Assembly: GCA_004296865.1 (NCBI GenBank) | Contig: SCVQ01000152.1 | Coordinates: forward strand, 1 to 5,727 | Length of the DNA stretch: 5,727 nt | DNA from: Nitrospirota bacterium | Lineage (GTDB): Bacteria; Nitrospirota; Nitrospiria; Nitrospirales; Nitrospiraceae | Direction: 5' to 3' | Shown here: in pieces, positions 1-5,513 of the stretch | How positions within the stretch are numbered: position 1 is the stretch's first letter | Layout: every line of letters begins with the position of its first letter | Program-made: the position numbers and the translations under genes | The notes under the pieces: generated by a model | The model's database searches: none | Seen by the model: the letters and a program-made list of their open reading frames with translations, nothing else | Told to the model about the DNA's origin: nothing

Positions 1-117
1 CTGCTCCGACAATTCGGAAGCCTGGAGAAAATCGCCGAGGCCACGGACGAACAACTGCGAGAGACGGCCGGAATCGACGCCAAAACCGTCACCGCGATCA
101 GAGAAGCCCTCCGGTAA
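1..117 (+). CDS. uvrC: UvrC excinuclease subunit C, C-terminal end (partial, 5' end outside window)
   Basis: An open frame enters from the left edge and ends at TAA 115-117, giving 38 residues that begin LLRQFGSLEKIAEATDEQL and continue into a second GID-containing hairpin. This is a helix-hairpin-helix DNA-binding unit, and its wording closely follows the extreme C-terminus of UvrC (compare the LL-FGSL and A-VEEL-x-PGI pattern of that family). UvrC makes the two incisions around bulky lesions in UvrABC nucleotide excision repair. The C-terminal HhH pair binds DNA and is needed for the 5' incision. The usual PGI glycine hairpin reads AGI here. No catalytic domain is visible because it lies outside the window. 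Other HhH proteins could end similarly, but ending right after this motif is typical of UvrC. Confidence 0.8.
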   Translation: MLRQFGSLEKIAEATDEQLRETAGIDAKTVTAIREALR

Positions 118-161
118 CCCGCGCGTAGCCTCTCCTCACGAACCTTGCTCCCGCTGTGGAC

Positions 162-195
162 AACTTGAGTTCCCTTTCCATCAACGGCTCAAGTT
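162..195. repeat. 8-bp perfect inverted repeat downstream of uvrC
   Basis: AACTTGAG (162-169) and CTCAAGTT (188-195) are exact reverse complements separated by 18 bp. It lies 45 bp after the uvrC stop and about 120 bp before the small winged-helix gene. The stem has only 3 GC pairs of 8, the loop is long and no real T-tract follows, so it makes a poor intrinsic terminator. The spacing of about 26 bp between half-site centres could suit a dimeric regulator binding two separate half-sites. Its function is unknown, and a chance origin is possible. Confidence 0.3.
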
Positions 196-298
196 TCCCA
201 ACTGGTCAACCGACCTATACGAACATAGACGTATCGCGCATTGTTGTCATGAGCCGGCACTGGCTGGCCAGTCCTGCATGCCTGGAGCAGGAGCTTGC

Positions 299-304
299 AA
301 GAGG
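299..304 (+). promoter_or_regulatory. Ribosome binding site deciding the start of the small winged-helix gene
   Basis: AAGAGG at 299-304 sits 8 nt before ATG 313. The upstream in-frame TTG at 295 has AGGAG only one base away and GGAG seven bases away, so it is the weaker choice. ATG 313 also gives a protein that starts directly before the first predicted helix. Confidence 0.55.
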
Positions 305-312
305 TTCTGAAT

Positions 313-570
313 ATGTTGGCGACGCTTGCCATCGACTCCGCAATCCTCCTCAGGCTTGAACGAGAGGGTCCTTGCCACCTCGATACACTGATACAGGAGT
401 TGCCTGCCTACTCCTGGAACCAACTGTTCGCCGCCATCGACCGACTCAGCCGAAACGGTGCGTTGACGCTTCAGCCCCTTCCCAACCGATTCGACTATCT
501 GGTCTCGATCAAGCCCCATGGTGTAGAGAATGGCGTGGAGAGAGGACTGCGTCGCCGGGCGGCAGGGTAA
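313..570 (+). CDS. Small winged-helix-like protein, hypothetical (85 aa)
   Basis: The product begins MLATLAIDSAILLRLEREG and has a compact helix-helix-helix-wing pattern. Helix 1 spans about residues 7-18, and helix 2 about 22-30 (HLDTLIQELP). A probable recognition helix runs from about 34 to 47 (SWNQLFAAIDRLSRNG), followed by two strands of a wing at about 50-55 and 60-66 with a basic turn. This is the layout of small winged helix-turn-helix domains, so DNA binding is inferred. The tail (67-85) is Arg-rich and probably disordered. I recall very similar short proteins annotated as hypothetical in Nitrospira genomes, but no function is established. It is the next gene after uvrC on the same strand, 195 bp away, so co-transcription is uncertain. 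The overlapping minus-strand frame across 247-582 is taken as a shadow. An alternative start is TTG 295, which adds six residues. Confidence 0.65.
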   Translation: MLATLAIDSAILLRLEREGPCHLDTLIQELPAYSWNQLFAAIDRLSRNGALTLQPLPNRFDYLVSIKPHGVENGVERGLRRRAAG

Positions 571-688
571 GCGGCTCTCCATCGACCACGTCGCTTCGGA
601 TCCCTTTCATAGGCCGGAAAGTCCTACCTCCAGCCGGGCGTTGATCAACACGGTTCGACTCATCCTGCCCCCCCTGAACGGTCCATCA

Positions 689-718
689 TTGACAGAACGC
701 CGCTTCTTCTCCTAGGAT
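689..718 (+). promoter_or_regulatory. Sigma70-type promoter upstream of the yqhA-family gene
   Basis: A perfect -35 box TTGACA at 689-694 is separated by 18 bp from TAGGAT at 713-718, which matches the TATAAT consensus at four of six positions. Transcription would start near 725, about 200 nt before the ATG at 926. The next gene is on the same strand with nothing between. This is a consensus match only, with no experimental support. Confidence 0.5.
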
Positions 719-912
719 ACCGCCGCTTACGTCGAGTCGGCCTTGTCCTAAACGAATTGGCTGCCCACAATCCTGCAATGCCGCCGGTCTCAAACCCACA
801 CCAGCGCTGCCCATGTCGCTGAGCATTCCGGGTTCGCTCCATTGAGCAGCCCTCGGCAACCGCAACCACCGCCCGCTCCCCGTAAGCTGCTCGATCAACC
901 CTAATCGCACCC

Positions 913-918
913 AGGAGG
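913..918 (+). promoter_or_regulatory. Strong Shine-Dalgarno for the yqhA-family gene
   Basis: AGGAGG at 913-918 lies 7 nt before ATG 926. It fixes the start there, even though this gives an N-terminal extension compared with E. coli YqhA. Confidence 0.85.
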
Positions 919-925
919 AGGCCCC

Positions 926-1498
926 ATGTCGAACCCGACCCATCCGTCAGCTACCCCCCTTGCCCCCGCCGGATCCGGCGGAGGAGGCGTAAGCCGCATC
1001 GAACACGGCTTCGAGATCATGGTCTTCGCCAGCCGATGGATTCAAGCCCCGCTCTATGCCGGCCTGATCGTCGTCGAACTACTCTATGCGTACAAGTTTT
1101 TGACCGAACTCTGGGAAATGGCGCACAGCATCACGTCGTTGACTGAAACCATCTTCATGCTCGGCGTCCTCTCGCTCATCGACATCACGATGGTGGCGAA
1201 CCTGCTCACGATGGTGATCATCGGCGGCTATGCGACCTTTGTCAGCAAGCTCGACCTCGAAGGGCATCGGGACCGGCCGGACTGGTTGACTCACGTCGAT
1301 CCCGGCACGATCAAGGTGAAGCTGGCGGCTTCCCTCATCGGGATCTCGAGCATCCATCTGCTCAAAGCCTTCGTCAACATCGGCAACGTGCAGACCGAGC
1401 ACATCAAGTGGCAAATCCTGATTCATCTGACGTTCCTCGGCTCGGCGATTCTTCTGGCCTGGACGGACAAGCTGATGCAGAGAGAGCGCAAGCATTGA
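926..1498 (+). CDS. yqhA: YqhA/UPF0114 family inner-membrane protein (190 aa)
   Basis: The protein follows E. coli YqhA through its whole core: FASRWIQAPLYAGL near residues 34-47, SLIDITMVANLLTMVIIGGY at 83-102, FVSKLDL at 105-111, KLAASLIGISSIHLLKAF at 132-149 and IHLTFLGSAILLAWTDKL at 166-183. Four hydrophobic stretches (about 42-62, 75-104, 132-150 and 162-180) indicate a polytopic inner-membrane protein. The family is widespread, and its molecular function is not firmly known. The first 24 or so residues are a Pro/Ser/Gly-rich extension (GSGGGG at 16-21) that E. coli YqhA lacks. The strong AGGAGG and the lack of an in-frame start at the family-like position support it as real. A TTGACA promoter lies 200 nt upstream. 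The FadL-type gene begins 136 bp downstream with its own probable promoter, so this may be a single-gene unit. Confidence 0.9.
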   Translation: MSNPTHPSATPLAPAGSGGGGVSRIEHGFEIMVFASRWIQAPLYAGLIVVELLYAYKFLTELWEMAHSITSLTETIFMLGVLSLIDITMVANLLTMVIIGGYATFVSKLDLEGHRDRPDWLTHVDPGTIKVKLAASLIGISSIHLLKAFVNIGNVQTEHIKWQILIHLTFLGSAILLAWTDKLMQRERKH

Positions 1499-1529
1499 TG
1501 GCTCCCCGACCGCACAAGCGGAAATCTCT

Positions 1530-1559
1530 TTGACAAACGGCGGAGCGTGAGAGTAGGGT
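1530..1559 (+). promoter_or_regulatory. Candidate sigma70-type promoter of the FadL-type gene
   Basis: TTGACA at 1530-1535 is followed after 18 bp by TAGGGT at 1554-1559. The -35 box is perfect; the -10 box matches TATAAT at three of six positions. The start point would fall near 1566, leaving a leader of about 70 nt before ATG 1635. It lies 31 bp after the yqhA-family stop codon. Its architecture is nearly the same as the promoter at 689-718. Confidence 0.4.
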
Positions 1560-1583
1560 TCCCCGTCAGCACGTACTCGCATG

Positions 1584-1614
1584 CCGGCTGGACAGTGCGT
1601 AGCTGTCCGGCCGG
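1584..1614 (+). promoter_or_regulatory. 12-bp hairpin in the leader of the FadL-type gene
   Basis: Positions 1584-1595 pair with 1603-1614 over 12 bp (eleven Watson-Crick and one G-U pair) around a 7-nt loop, TGCGTAG. The stem is GC-rich and should be very stable. No T-tract follows (AAGAACAG), so it is not a canonical intrinsic terminator for the upstream gene. It ends 20 nt before ATG 1635. It could protect the 5' end of the mRNA, control access to the start, or help Rho-independent pausing. Its role is inferred from position only. Confidence 0.5.
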
Positions 1615-1634
1615 AAGAACAGAGCGGGATTGAC

Positions 1635-3002
1635 ATGATGCTGCGCAATCAGCCGCTTGATGCGCGGGCGGCATGGTCTCAACAGCCGCTCTCCGGCCAT
1701 CGACAATATCCTCGACCGAGCCCCGCCCTCCTCATTGCACTACTGATCTGGCTGTCTTGCGAACCGGCCTGGGGGACCAACGGCCTGAACTTGATCGGGT
1801 CCGGCGGCATCTCCTCGGCGCTGGCCGGAGCTGATACGGCCGTCGCCACCGACTTCACGGCCATGAACACAAATCCGGCCGGGATGGCCCAGATTCGCGG
1901 CGAGCATGCCGGCCTGGCGATGGGAGTCCTGCTGCCGCAGATGCACCTCCGGGGGGGCAGCAACCTCCCCGGCGGCAGCAACGACAAAGACGGGGAGAAC
2001 GCCCCGCTCGTCATCCCGAACGCGGGCTACATCAGGCATGTGACCGGCACCCCGCTGACGCTCGGCATCGGATTCTTTTCCATCGGCGGAACCTCCTCGG
2101 ACTTTCGCGATCTCAAGACCACCCTCGGGACCACGGACAAGACATCCGCCCAGCTCCGCCATTACAAGCTGACCCCCAGCGTCGCCTACGAAGTGACCGA
2201 TCGCTTATCCGTCGGGGCCGCTCTGGCCATCTCCTATTCGGACGTGTCGCTTGCCGTTCTCCCCAACTCGCTGACCGGCTTCGAGACCACGGGCACCTGC
2301 AATCGAGCCAACGGCGTGAACCCGCCGGGTACCTGCCCCTGGGCCTTGGGCTTCACACCCAAGTACGGCCTCATGTACAAACTCAACGACATGATCACGC
2401 TGGGGCTCGCCTATACCTCCAGCGTCCACCTTCCGTTCGACAACGGCCAGATCACCGTGAATCAGGGCACGGGGATCGGCAAGGTGACCTACGATGCCAA
2501 GATGATCGGCTTCAAGTGGGCCGACGACCTCTCCGCCGGTGTCGCGTTCCGTCCCAATAAAGATCTGCTGATCGCGTTCAAGTTTCAATGGATCAACTGG
2601 GACGCCGCTCTCAACAACGTCGTGATCAATTTAACCAACGGAAACAACGCGGCCAAGCCCACCGACCGGATCATCCTTCAGTACCAATGGCGGGACCAAT
2701 ACGTCATGGCCGCGGGCCTCACCTATGACGTCACCGACCGCCTGAACGTACGCGCCGCCTACAACTACGGGAACAACCCTGTGCCCAAGCACACCGTGGA
2801 CCCGACCAGCGCCAACATCGTCGAGCATCACCTGGCGGGCGGCGCAGCCTACAAGTTGACCCCCACGCTGAAGCTCGAAGGCGTCTTTACCTACTCGCCC
2901 ATGAACTCGGTCACCTATGACAGTGCTCGCTATGGGAACAACACGACGCTCGATGTGGGGGGCTCCGAGTTCTTCCTGACGCTCAGCTACTGGCCGCTGT
3001 AG
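1635..3002 (+). CDS. FadL/TodX-family outer-membrane hydrophobic-compound channel (455 aa)
   Basis: This is an outer-membrane beta-barrel of the OMPP1/FadL/TodX family, whose members pass long-chain fatty acids, toluene and other hydrophobic molecules across the outer membrane. A signal peptide has a long n-region (1-29), a hydrophobic core at about 30-42 (ALLIALLIWLSC) and a likely cleavage after AWG at 45-47. The mature protein starts TNGLNLIGSGGISSALAGAD, the family's N-terminal hatch region, followed by the conserved NPAGM. Alternating amphipathic strands run to the end, which reads FFLTLSYWPL, so the last residue is Leu rather than the usual aromatic. Cys222 and Cys234 could form a disulfide in an extracellular loop. 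ATG 1635 is preferred over in-frame ATG 1581, because 1581 lacks a ribosome binding site and would place the leader hairpin inside the gene. The Shine-Dalgarno here is weak. The substrate cannot be read from the sequence. Confidence 0.88.
   Translation: MMLRNQPLDARAAWSQQPLSGHRQYPRPSPALLIALLIWLSCEPAWGTNGLNLIGSGGISSALAGADTAVATDFTAMNTNPAGMAQIRGEHAGLAMGVLLPQMHLRGGSNLPGGSNDKDGENAPLVIPNAGYIRHVTGTPLTLGIGFFSIGGTSSDFRDLKTTLGTTDKTSAQLRHYKLTPSVAYEVTDRLSVGAALAISYSDVSLAVLPNSLTGFETTGTCNRANGVNPPGTCPWALGFTPKYGLMYKLNDMITLGLAYTSSVHLPFDNGQITVNQGTGIGKVTYDAKMIGFKWADDLSAGVAFRPNKDLLIAFKFQWINWDAALNNVVINLTNGNNAAKPTDRIILQYQWRDQYVMAAGLTYDVTDRLNVRAAYNYGNNPVPKHTVDPTSANIVEHHLAGGAAYKLTPTLKLEGVFTYSPMNSVTYDSARYGNNTTLDVGGSEFFLTLSYWPL
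2983..3002. other. 20-bp tail-to-tail overlap of the FadL-type and ATPase genes
   Basis: The plus-strand stop is TAG 3000-3002 and the minus-strand stop is TGA at 2985-2983, so the two coding regions share 20 bp. No hairpin with a T-tract was seen near the junction on either strand. The two transcripts must therefore run into each other's coding sequence before they end. Confidence 0.85.
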
Positions 3003-5403
3003 AAGTCGGCGTCCAAGCCAGCGCCACCAGCTTGATGGAAATATTGGCCTTGGTGGGTGTGATCGCGATCGTTTCGAGCACTTCGGCCTGCGCATCGATC
3101 GCCGCAGTCAACTTGTCCGTTTCCGCCTGAAACTGGGCCTCCAACTCGGCAATCTGTTGATCAAGCGCCGCGACATTCTCTTTTGCCAATCCGACATCCT
3201 TGGTCTCTTTGATCGCCCGGCCTGCCCCCCGGATGGCCGTCGCGGCCTTCCCGATCGTCGCGGCACTGACCGTCTTGCGTCCCATGAACGCTTGCAACAG
3301 CGTCGCCCCCACTGAGATGGCCGCCTGGACTTTGCTGTGATTGGCTTGTTCCTCTTCCCGCGCCACCGCTTGCTCCGCCCTCCGCCTCCGCTCCTGGAGC
3401 GCCGCAAGCTTCGGCGCGTACTTCTTTCGCAACTGGCCGGTCTGCCGGTCCCGTTCCTCGTGGGCCAGTTGCTGCAACCTGATCCGGAAGTCGCGCTCCA
3501 TCTCGCCCGACTTCGATAATTCTTTCAGACTCGGACTTCTGAACAACTCCAGTTTTTGGGTGCGATAGAGCCACACGGAAAAATCCTTGCTCCAAACCTC
3601 ATAGTTCTTGGCCTTCCCTGCCGCAGCGGGCAGTGCACCATATTGCGCCGGCTCCTGTGGCGTCCTTTCCAGATCAGCGACAACCACATCGGCCTCGGTG
3701 CCCTCATCCCAGTTGACTGGAATCGGCGCGTCGGTCACGGAAGCCAAAAATACCATGTCCCGCGTCACATCCACCCCGGCCTTGACGTCGGCAAAGCGCA
3801 CCTGGCCGGCTCCGAGCACCATCGGCCGATACCGCACAACACTGCCGCTCGGCTGAGTCACGCGAGACGGGACAAAGTACTGGGGCACGTCGGGCGGCAG
3901 CATCGGTCTTGTTGACGACAGGCGTGAAGCGTCAGGGGTAAGGAGACTCTCGCGGATTTTATCTGACGCCTCACGTCTCACGCCTAACGCTTTACGCGGC
4001 TCCATCAGCGTCTTGATCTGGTTGCGCGTCAAGGGCCCGCGCAAGTAGGAGAGCGTCCAGCGTGTCTCAAACACCGTCGGGGCGTCCTCGTGGACGTTAT
4101 TCATCAGAAAAATACGGCTGCCCAGCCCGGCTAAGAGCTGTTCCATCTTCTGACGGTCAAACTTCTTGCCGCCACTGGCTGCCGCGCCCTCCAATCCTTC
4201 CAGCACGCGAGCCTTGTCGCGCTCTGTCTGCAAGCGCCCAATGAACCACGTCCCCGTATTGGCCAGCCCCTTATAGTCCAAGTCCACCGGGTTCTGCGTA
4301 GCCAACACGACGCCGACACCGAACGCCCGCGCCTGCTTGAGCAGGGTCAGCAAGGGCGCTTTCGAGGGCGGGTTGGCGACGGGCGGAAAGTAGCCGAAAA
4401 TCTCATCCATATAGAGGAGCGCGCGCAAACTCGTGGTCCCAGACTGCGTTCTCATCCAACCCAGGGTCTGGGTGAGCAAGAGCGTCACAAAGAACATGCG
4501 CTCGGCGTCATTCAGATGCGCGATCGAAAAGATGGCGATCCTCGGCTTGCCTTCCGGCGTGTAGAGGATCTGACCAATATCCAACGCCTCCCCTTCCAGC
4601 CAGGCTGAAAAGCCCGGCGCAGCCAGCAGGTTGTTGAGCTTCATCGCCAGACCGAAGCGATCCTTGGAGGGATAGAAGGACTCCAGGTCCAAGACCCCCA
4701 CCTTCGAGACTTGCGGCGTCTGAATCTGCTGAATGAGCGAGGCCAGGTCCAAGTCCTGCCCCTGCTTCCAGGCCTCACCCAGGATCGTCGAGAGCAGGAT
4801 ATGCTCCCGGCTTTGCATCGGATCGGCCTCGACACCGAGCAGACCCAGCAGGCCGGTCACCGTCGTGCCGATCCGCTCGCGCAATAACTCGACATCTTCG
4901 ACGATCTCACGAGTCGGAGCGGCAAACGACTTCAGGATCGAGACCGGCAGGCTGGCATTGCTCCCCGGCGTGTAGATGGAAAAATCCGCCGCGTCTTTCA
5001 TGCGGGTAATCCGCGCTCCGTCCTGCCCCCACTCAGCCAGGCCCTTCTTCCACAGGTCCGCCTGCTGGGCGGCATAGCCGGCCGGCGCAAGGCCTTTCTT
5101 CCGCGCATCGTCTTCGTTGATCCAAGGGGCAAAGTCTTCTCCACGCAATTGCGGAAACGTCAGCAACAGGTTGGAGAGGTCTCCTTTCGGATCGATCACG
5201 ATGGCGGGAATCCCATCAATGGCCGCCTCCTCCAGCAGACCAAGGCAAAGCCCAGTCTTCCCGCTGCCGGTCATCCCCACACAGACTGCATGGGTCACCA
5301 GATCTTTTGAATCGTAGAGCAGCCAGCCCGGTTTCGGTTTCTTCTTGGCTAGATCGTAGGGCCGGCCGAGATAGAAAACCCCGAGTTTTTCAAAGTCCTG
5401 CAT
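2983..5403 (-). CDS. HerA/DUF87-type P-loop ATPase with coiled-coil C-terminus (806 aa)
   Basis: This is a HerA/FtsK-like P-loop ATPase, a family of hexameric motors that usually move DNA. Walker A is GMTGSGKT at 43-50, DPKGD follows at 71-75, Walker B is LLYMDE ending at Asp333-Glu334, and a sensor-like ATQNP lies at 368-372. The ATPase part ends near 465. A linker at about 471-495 is encoded by a heptad inverted repeat. A second part with RPMLPPDVPQYFVPSR (from 499) and possible beta structure runs to about 610. The C-terminus has charged helices at about 636-690, a hydrophobic stretch ISVGATLLQAFMG at 696-708, and a second coiled coil at about 735-790. ATG 5403 is chosen over GTG 5451 because AGAGGT lies 7 nt upstream; the longer start would cut through a repeat. 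No NurA, Sir2 or other nuclease partner adjoins it. The closest group is the long DUF87/DUF853-like ATPases of unknown role. The stop lies within the FadL-type gene. Confidence 0.85.
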   Translation of the reverse strand: MQDFEKLGVFYLGRPYDLAKKKPKPGWLLYDSKDLVTHAVCVGMTGSGKTGLCLGLLEEAAIDGIPAIVIDPKGDLSNLLLTFPQLRGEDFAPWINEDDARKKGLAPAGYAAQQADLWKKGLAEWGQDGARITRMKDAADFSIYTPGSNASLPVSILKSFAAPTREIVEDVELLRERIGTTVTGLLGLLGVEADPMQSREHILLSTILGEAWKQGQDLDLASLIQQIQTPQVSKVGVLDLESFYPSKDRFGLAMKLNNLLAAPGFSAWLEGEALDIGQILYTPEGKPRIAIFSIAHLNDAERMFFVTLLLTQTLGWMRTQSGTTSLRALLYMDEIFGYFPPVANPPSKAPLLTLLKQARAFGVGVVLATQNPVDLDYKGLANTGTWFIGRLQTERDKARVLEGLEGAAASGGKKFDRQKMEQLLAGLGSRIFLMNNVHEDAPTVFETRWTLSYLRGPLTRNQIKTLMEPRKALGVRREASDKIRESLLTPDASRLSSTRPMLPPDVPQYFVPSRVTQPSGSVVRYRPMVLGAGQVRFADVKAGVDVTRDMVFLASVTDAPIPVNWDEGTEADVVVADLERTPQEPAQYGALPAAAGKAKNYEVWSKDFSVWLYRTQKLELFRSPSLKELSKSGEMERDFRIRLQQLAHEERDRQTGQLRKKYAPKLAALQERRRRAEQAVAREEEQANHSKVQAAISVGATLLQAFMGRKTVSAATIGKAATAIRGAGRAIKETKDVGLAKENVAALDQQIAELEAQFQAETDKLTAAIDAQAEVLETIAITPTKANISIKLVALAWTPTSTAASS
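3918..3994. repeat. Heptad-built inverted repeat inside the ATPase coding region
   Basis: Four contiguous degenerate 7-bp units on the plus strand (CGCCTCA, CGTCTCA, CGCCTAA, CGCTTTA; 3967-3994) face two units of the same type on the minus strand (CGCTTCA, CGCCTGT; 3931-3918). The arms 3920-3935 and 3963-3978 pair at 14 of 16 positions around a 27-bp spacer. It is translated on the minus strand as residues of about 471-495, between the ATPase part and the next conserved block. The frame stays open. Confidence 0.75.
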
Positions 5404-5410
5404 CGCAGAC

Positions 5411-5416
5411 ACCTCT
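5411..5416 (-). promoter_or_regulatory. Ribosome binding site deciding the ATPase start
   Basis: AGAGGT on the minus strand (5416-5411) lies 7 nt before ATG 5403. It supports this start over the in-frame GTG at 5451, which sits inside the heptad repeat. Confidence 0.75.
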
Positions 5417-5418
5417 AA

Positions 5419-5506
5419 AAGAGCATATGGCTGATGGCTGATAGCTAACACAAGATGACCGCCGGCTCTTCGCTATCGGCCATTCGCTATATGCCATCGG
5501 CTCTTG
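5419..5506. repeat. Heptad-built inverted repeat in the ATPase gene leader
   Basis: The left arm on the plus strand has the units CATATGG, CTGATGG, CTGATAG, CTAACAC (5424-5451). The right arm on the minus strand has five contiguous units CCGATGG, CATATAG, CGAATGG, CCGATAG, CGAAGAG (5500-5466). The arms are separated by 14 bp. AAGAGC at 5419-5424 and GCTCTT at 5500-5505 bound the element as inverse copies. It fills most of the 110-bp gap between the DUF486 stop and the ATPase start, so the ATPase mRNA leader would fold on it. Confidence 0.7.
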
Positions 5507-5513
5507 GTTTCAA
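5486..5513 (-). promoter_or_regulatory. Weak candidate promoter for the ATPase gene
   Basis: On the minus strand TTGAAA (5513-5508) is followed after 16 bp by TATAGC (5491-5486), matching consensus at five and four of six positions. The -35 box directly follows the DUF486 stop codon, and the -10 box lies within the right arm of the heptad repeat. The ATPase gene might instead be read through from the DUF486 gene, because both are on the same strand 110 bp apart. Confidence 0.3.

Larger units (their letters stand above)
571..925 (+). other. 355-bp gap: promoter and long leader of the yqhA-family gene
   Basis: No convincing gene lies here; the frames present show no family resemblance and have poor starts. 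The gap holds a sigma70-like promoter at 689-718. Downstream of it lies about 200 nt of probable untranslated leader, ending in a strong ribosome binding site. The leader contains a possible long-range stem: GAGCAGC 844-850 with GCTGCTC 886-892, extendable by a G-T and a T-A pair. A run of seven C lies at 668-674. No known riboswitch was recognised. Confidence 0.5.

Noticed and set aside
247..582. Minus-strand frame of 111 codons across the winged-helix gene
   Set aside because: It is antisense to a plus-strand frame with a ribosome binding site and a sensible fold pattern, and its own product shows no family resemblance.
686..943. Minus-strand frame of 85 codons in the gap before the yqhA-family gene
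   Set aside because: It covers the promoter and ribosome binding site of the downstream gene, has no convincing start signal and resembles no family.
1581..1634. ATG 1581 as the start of the FadL-type gene
   Set aside because: There is no Shine-Dalgarno before it, it would put the 12-bp hairpin in the coding region, and it would lengthen an already long signal-peptide n-region by 18 residues.
1499..1634. Intrinsic terminator of the yqhA-family gene at the 1584-1614 hairpin
   Set aside because: The stem is suitable but is followed by AAGAACAG rather than a T-tract, and a promoter-like sequence lies between the stop codon and the hairpin.
1079..1648. Minus-strand frame of 189 codons opposite the yqhA-family gene
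   Set aside because: It is a shadow of a clearly recognisable gene; its product is His/Arg/Asp-rich and low in hydrophobic pattern, as expected from antisense of GC-rich coding DNA.
3918..3994. CRISPR array or direct-repeat origin in the heptad region
   Set aside because: Units are 7 bp, contiguous and without spacers, and the two arms are inverted; this fits a palindromic repeat, not CRISPR or iterons.
2983..5403. HerA-based anti-phage system (HerA with Sir2 or a nuclease)
   Set aside because: No partner effector gene is present on either side in the window; the neighbours are a FadL-type channel and a DUF486 membrane protein.
5404..5451. GTG 5451 as the start of the ATPase
   Set aside because: The extra 16 residues come from the heptad repeat, and the ATG at 5403 has a well-placed AGAGGT.
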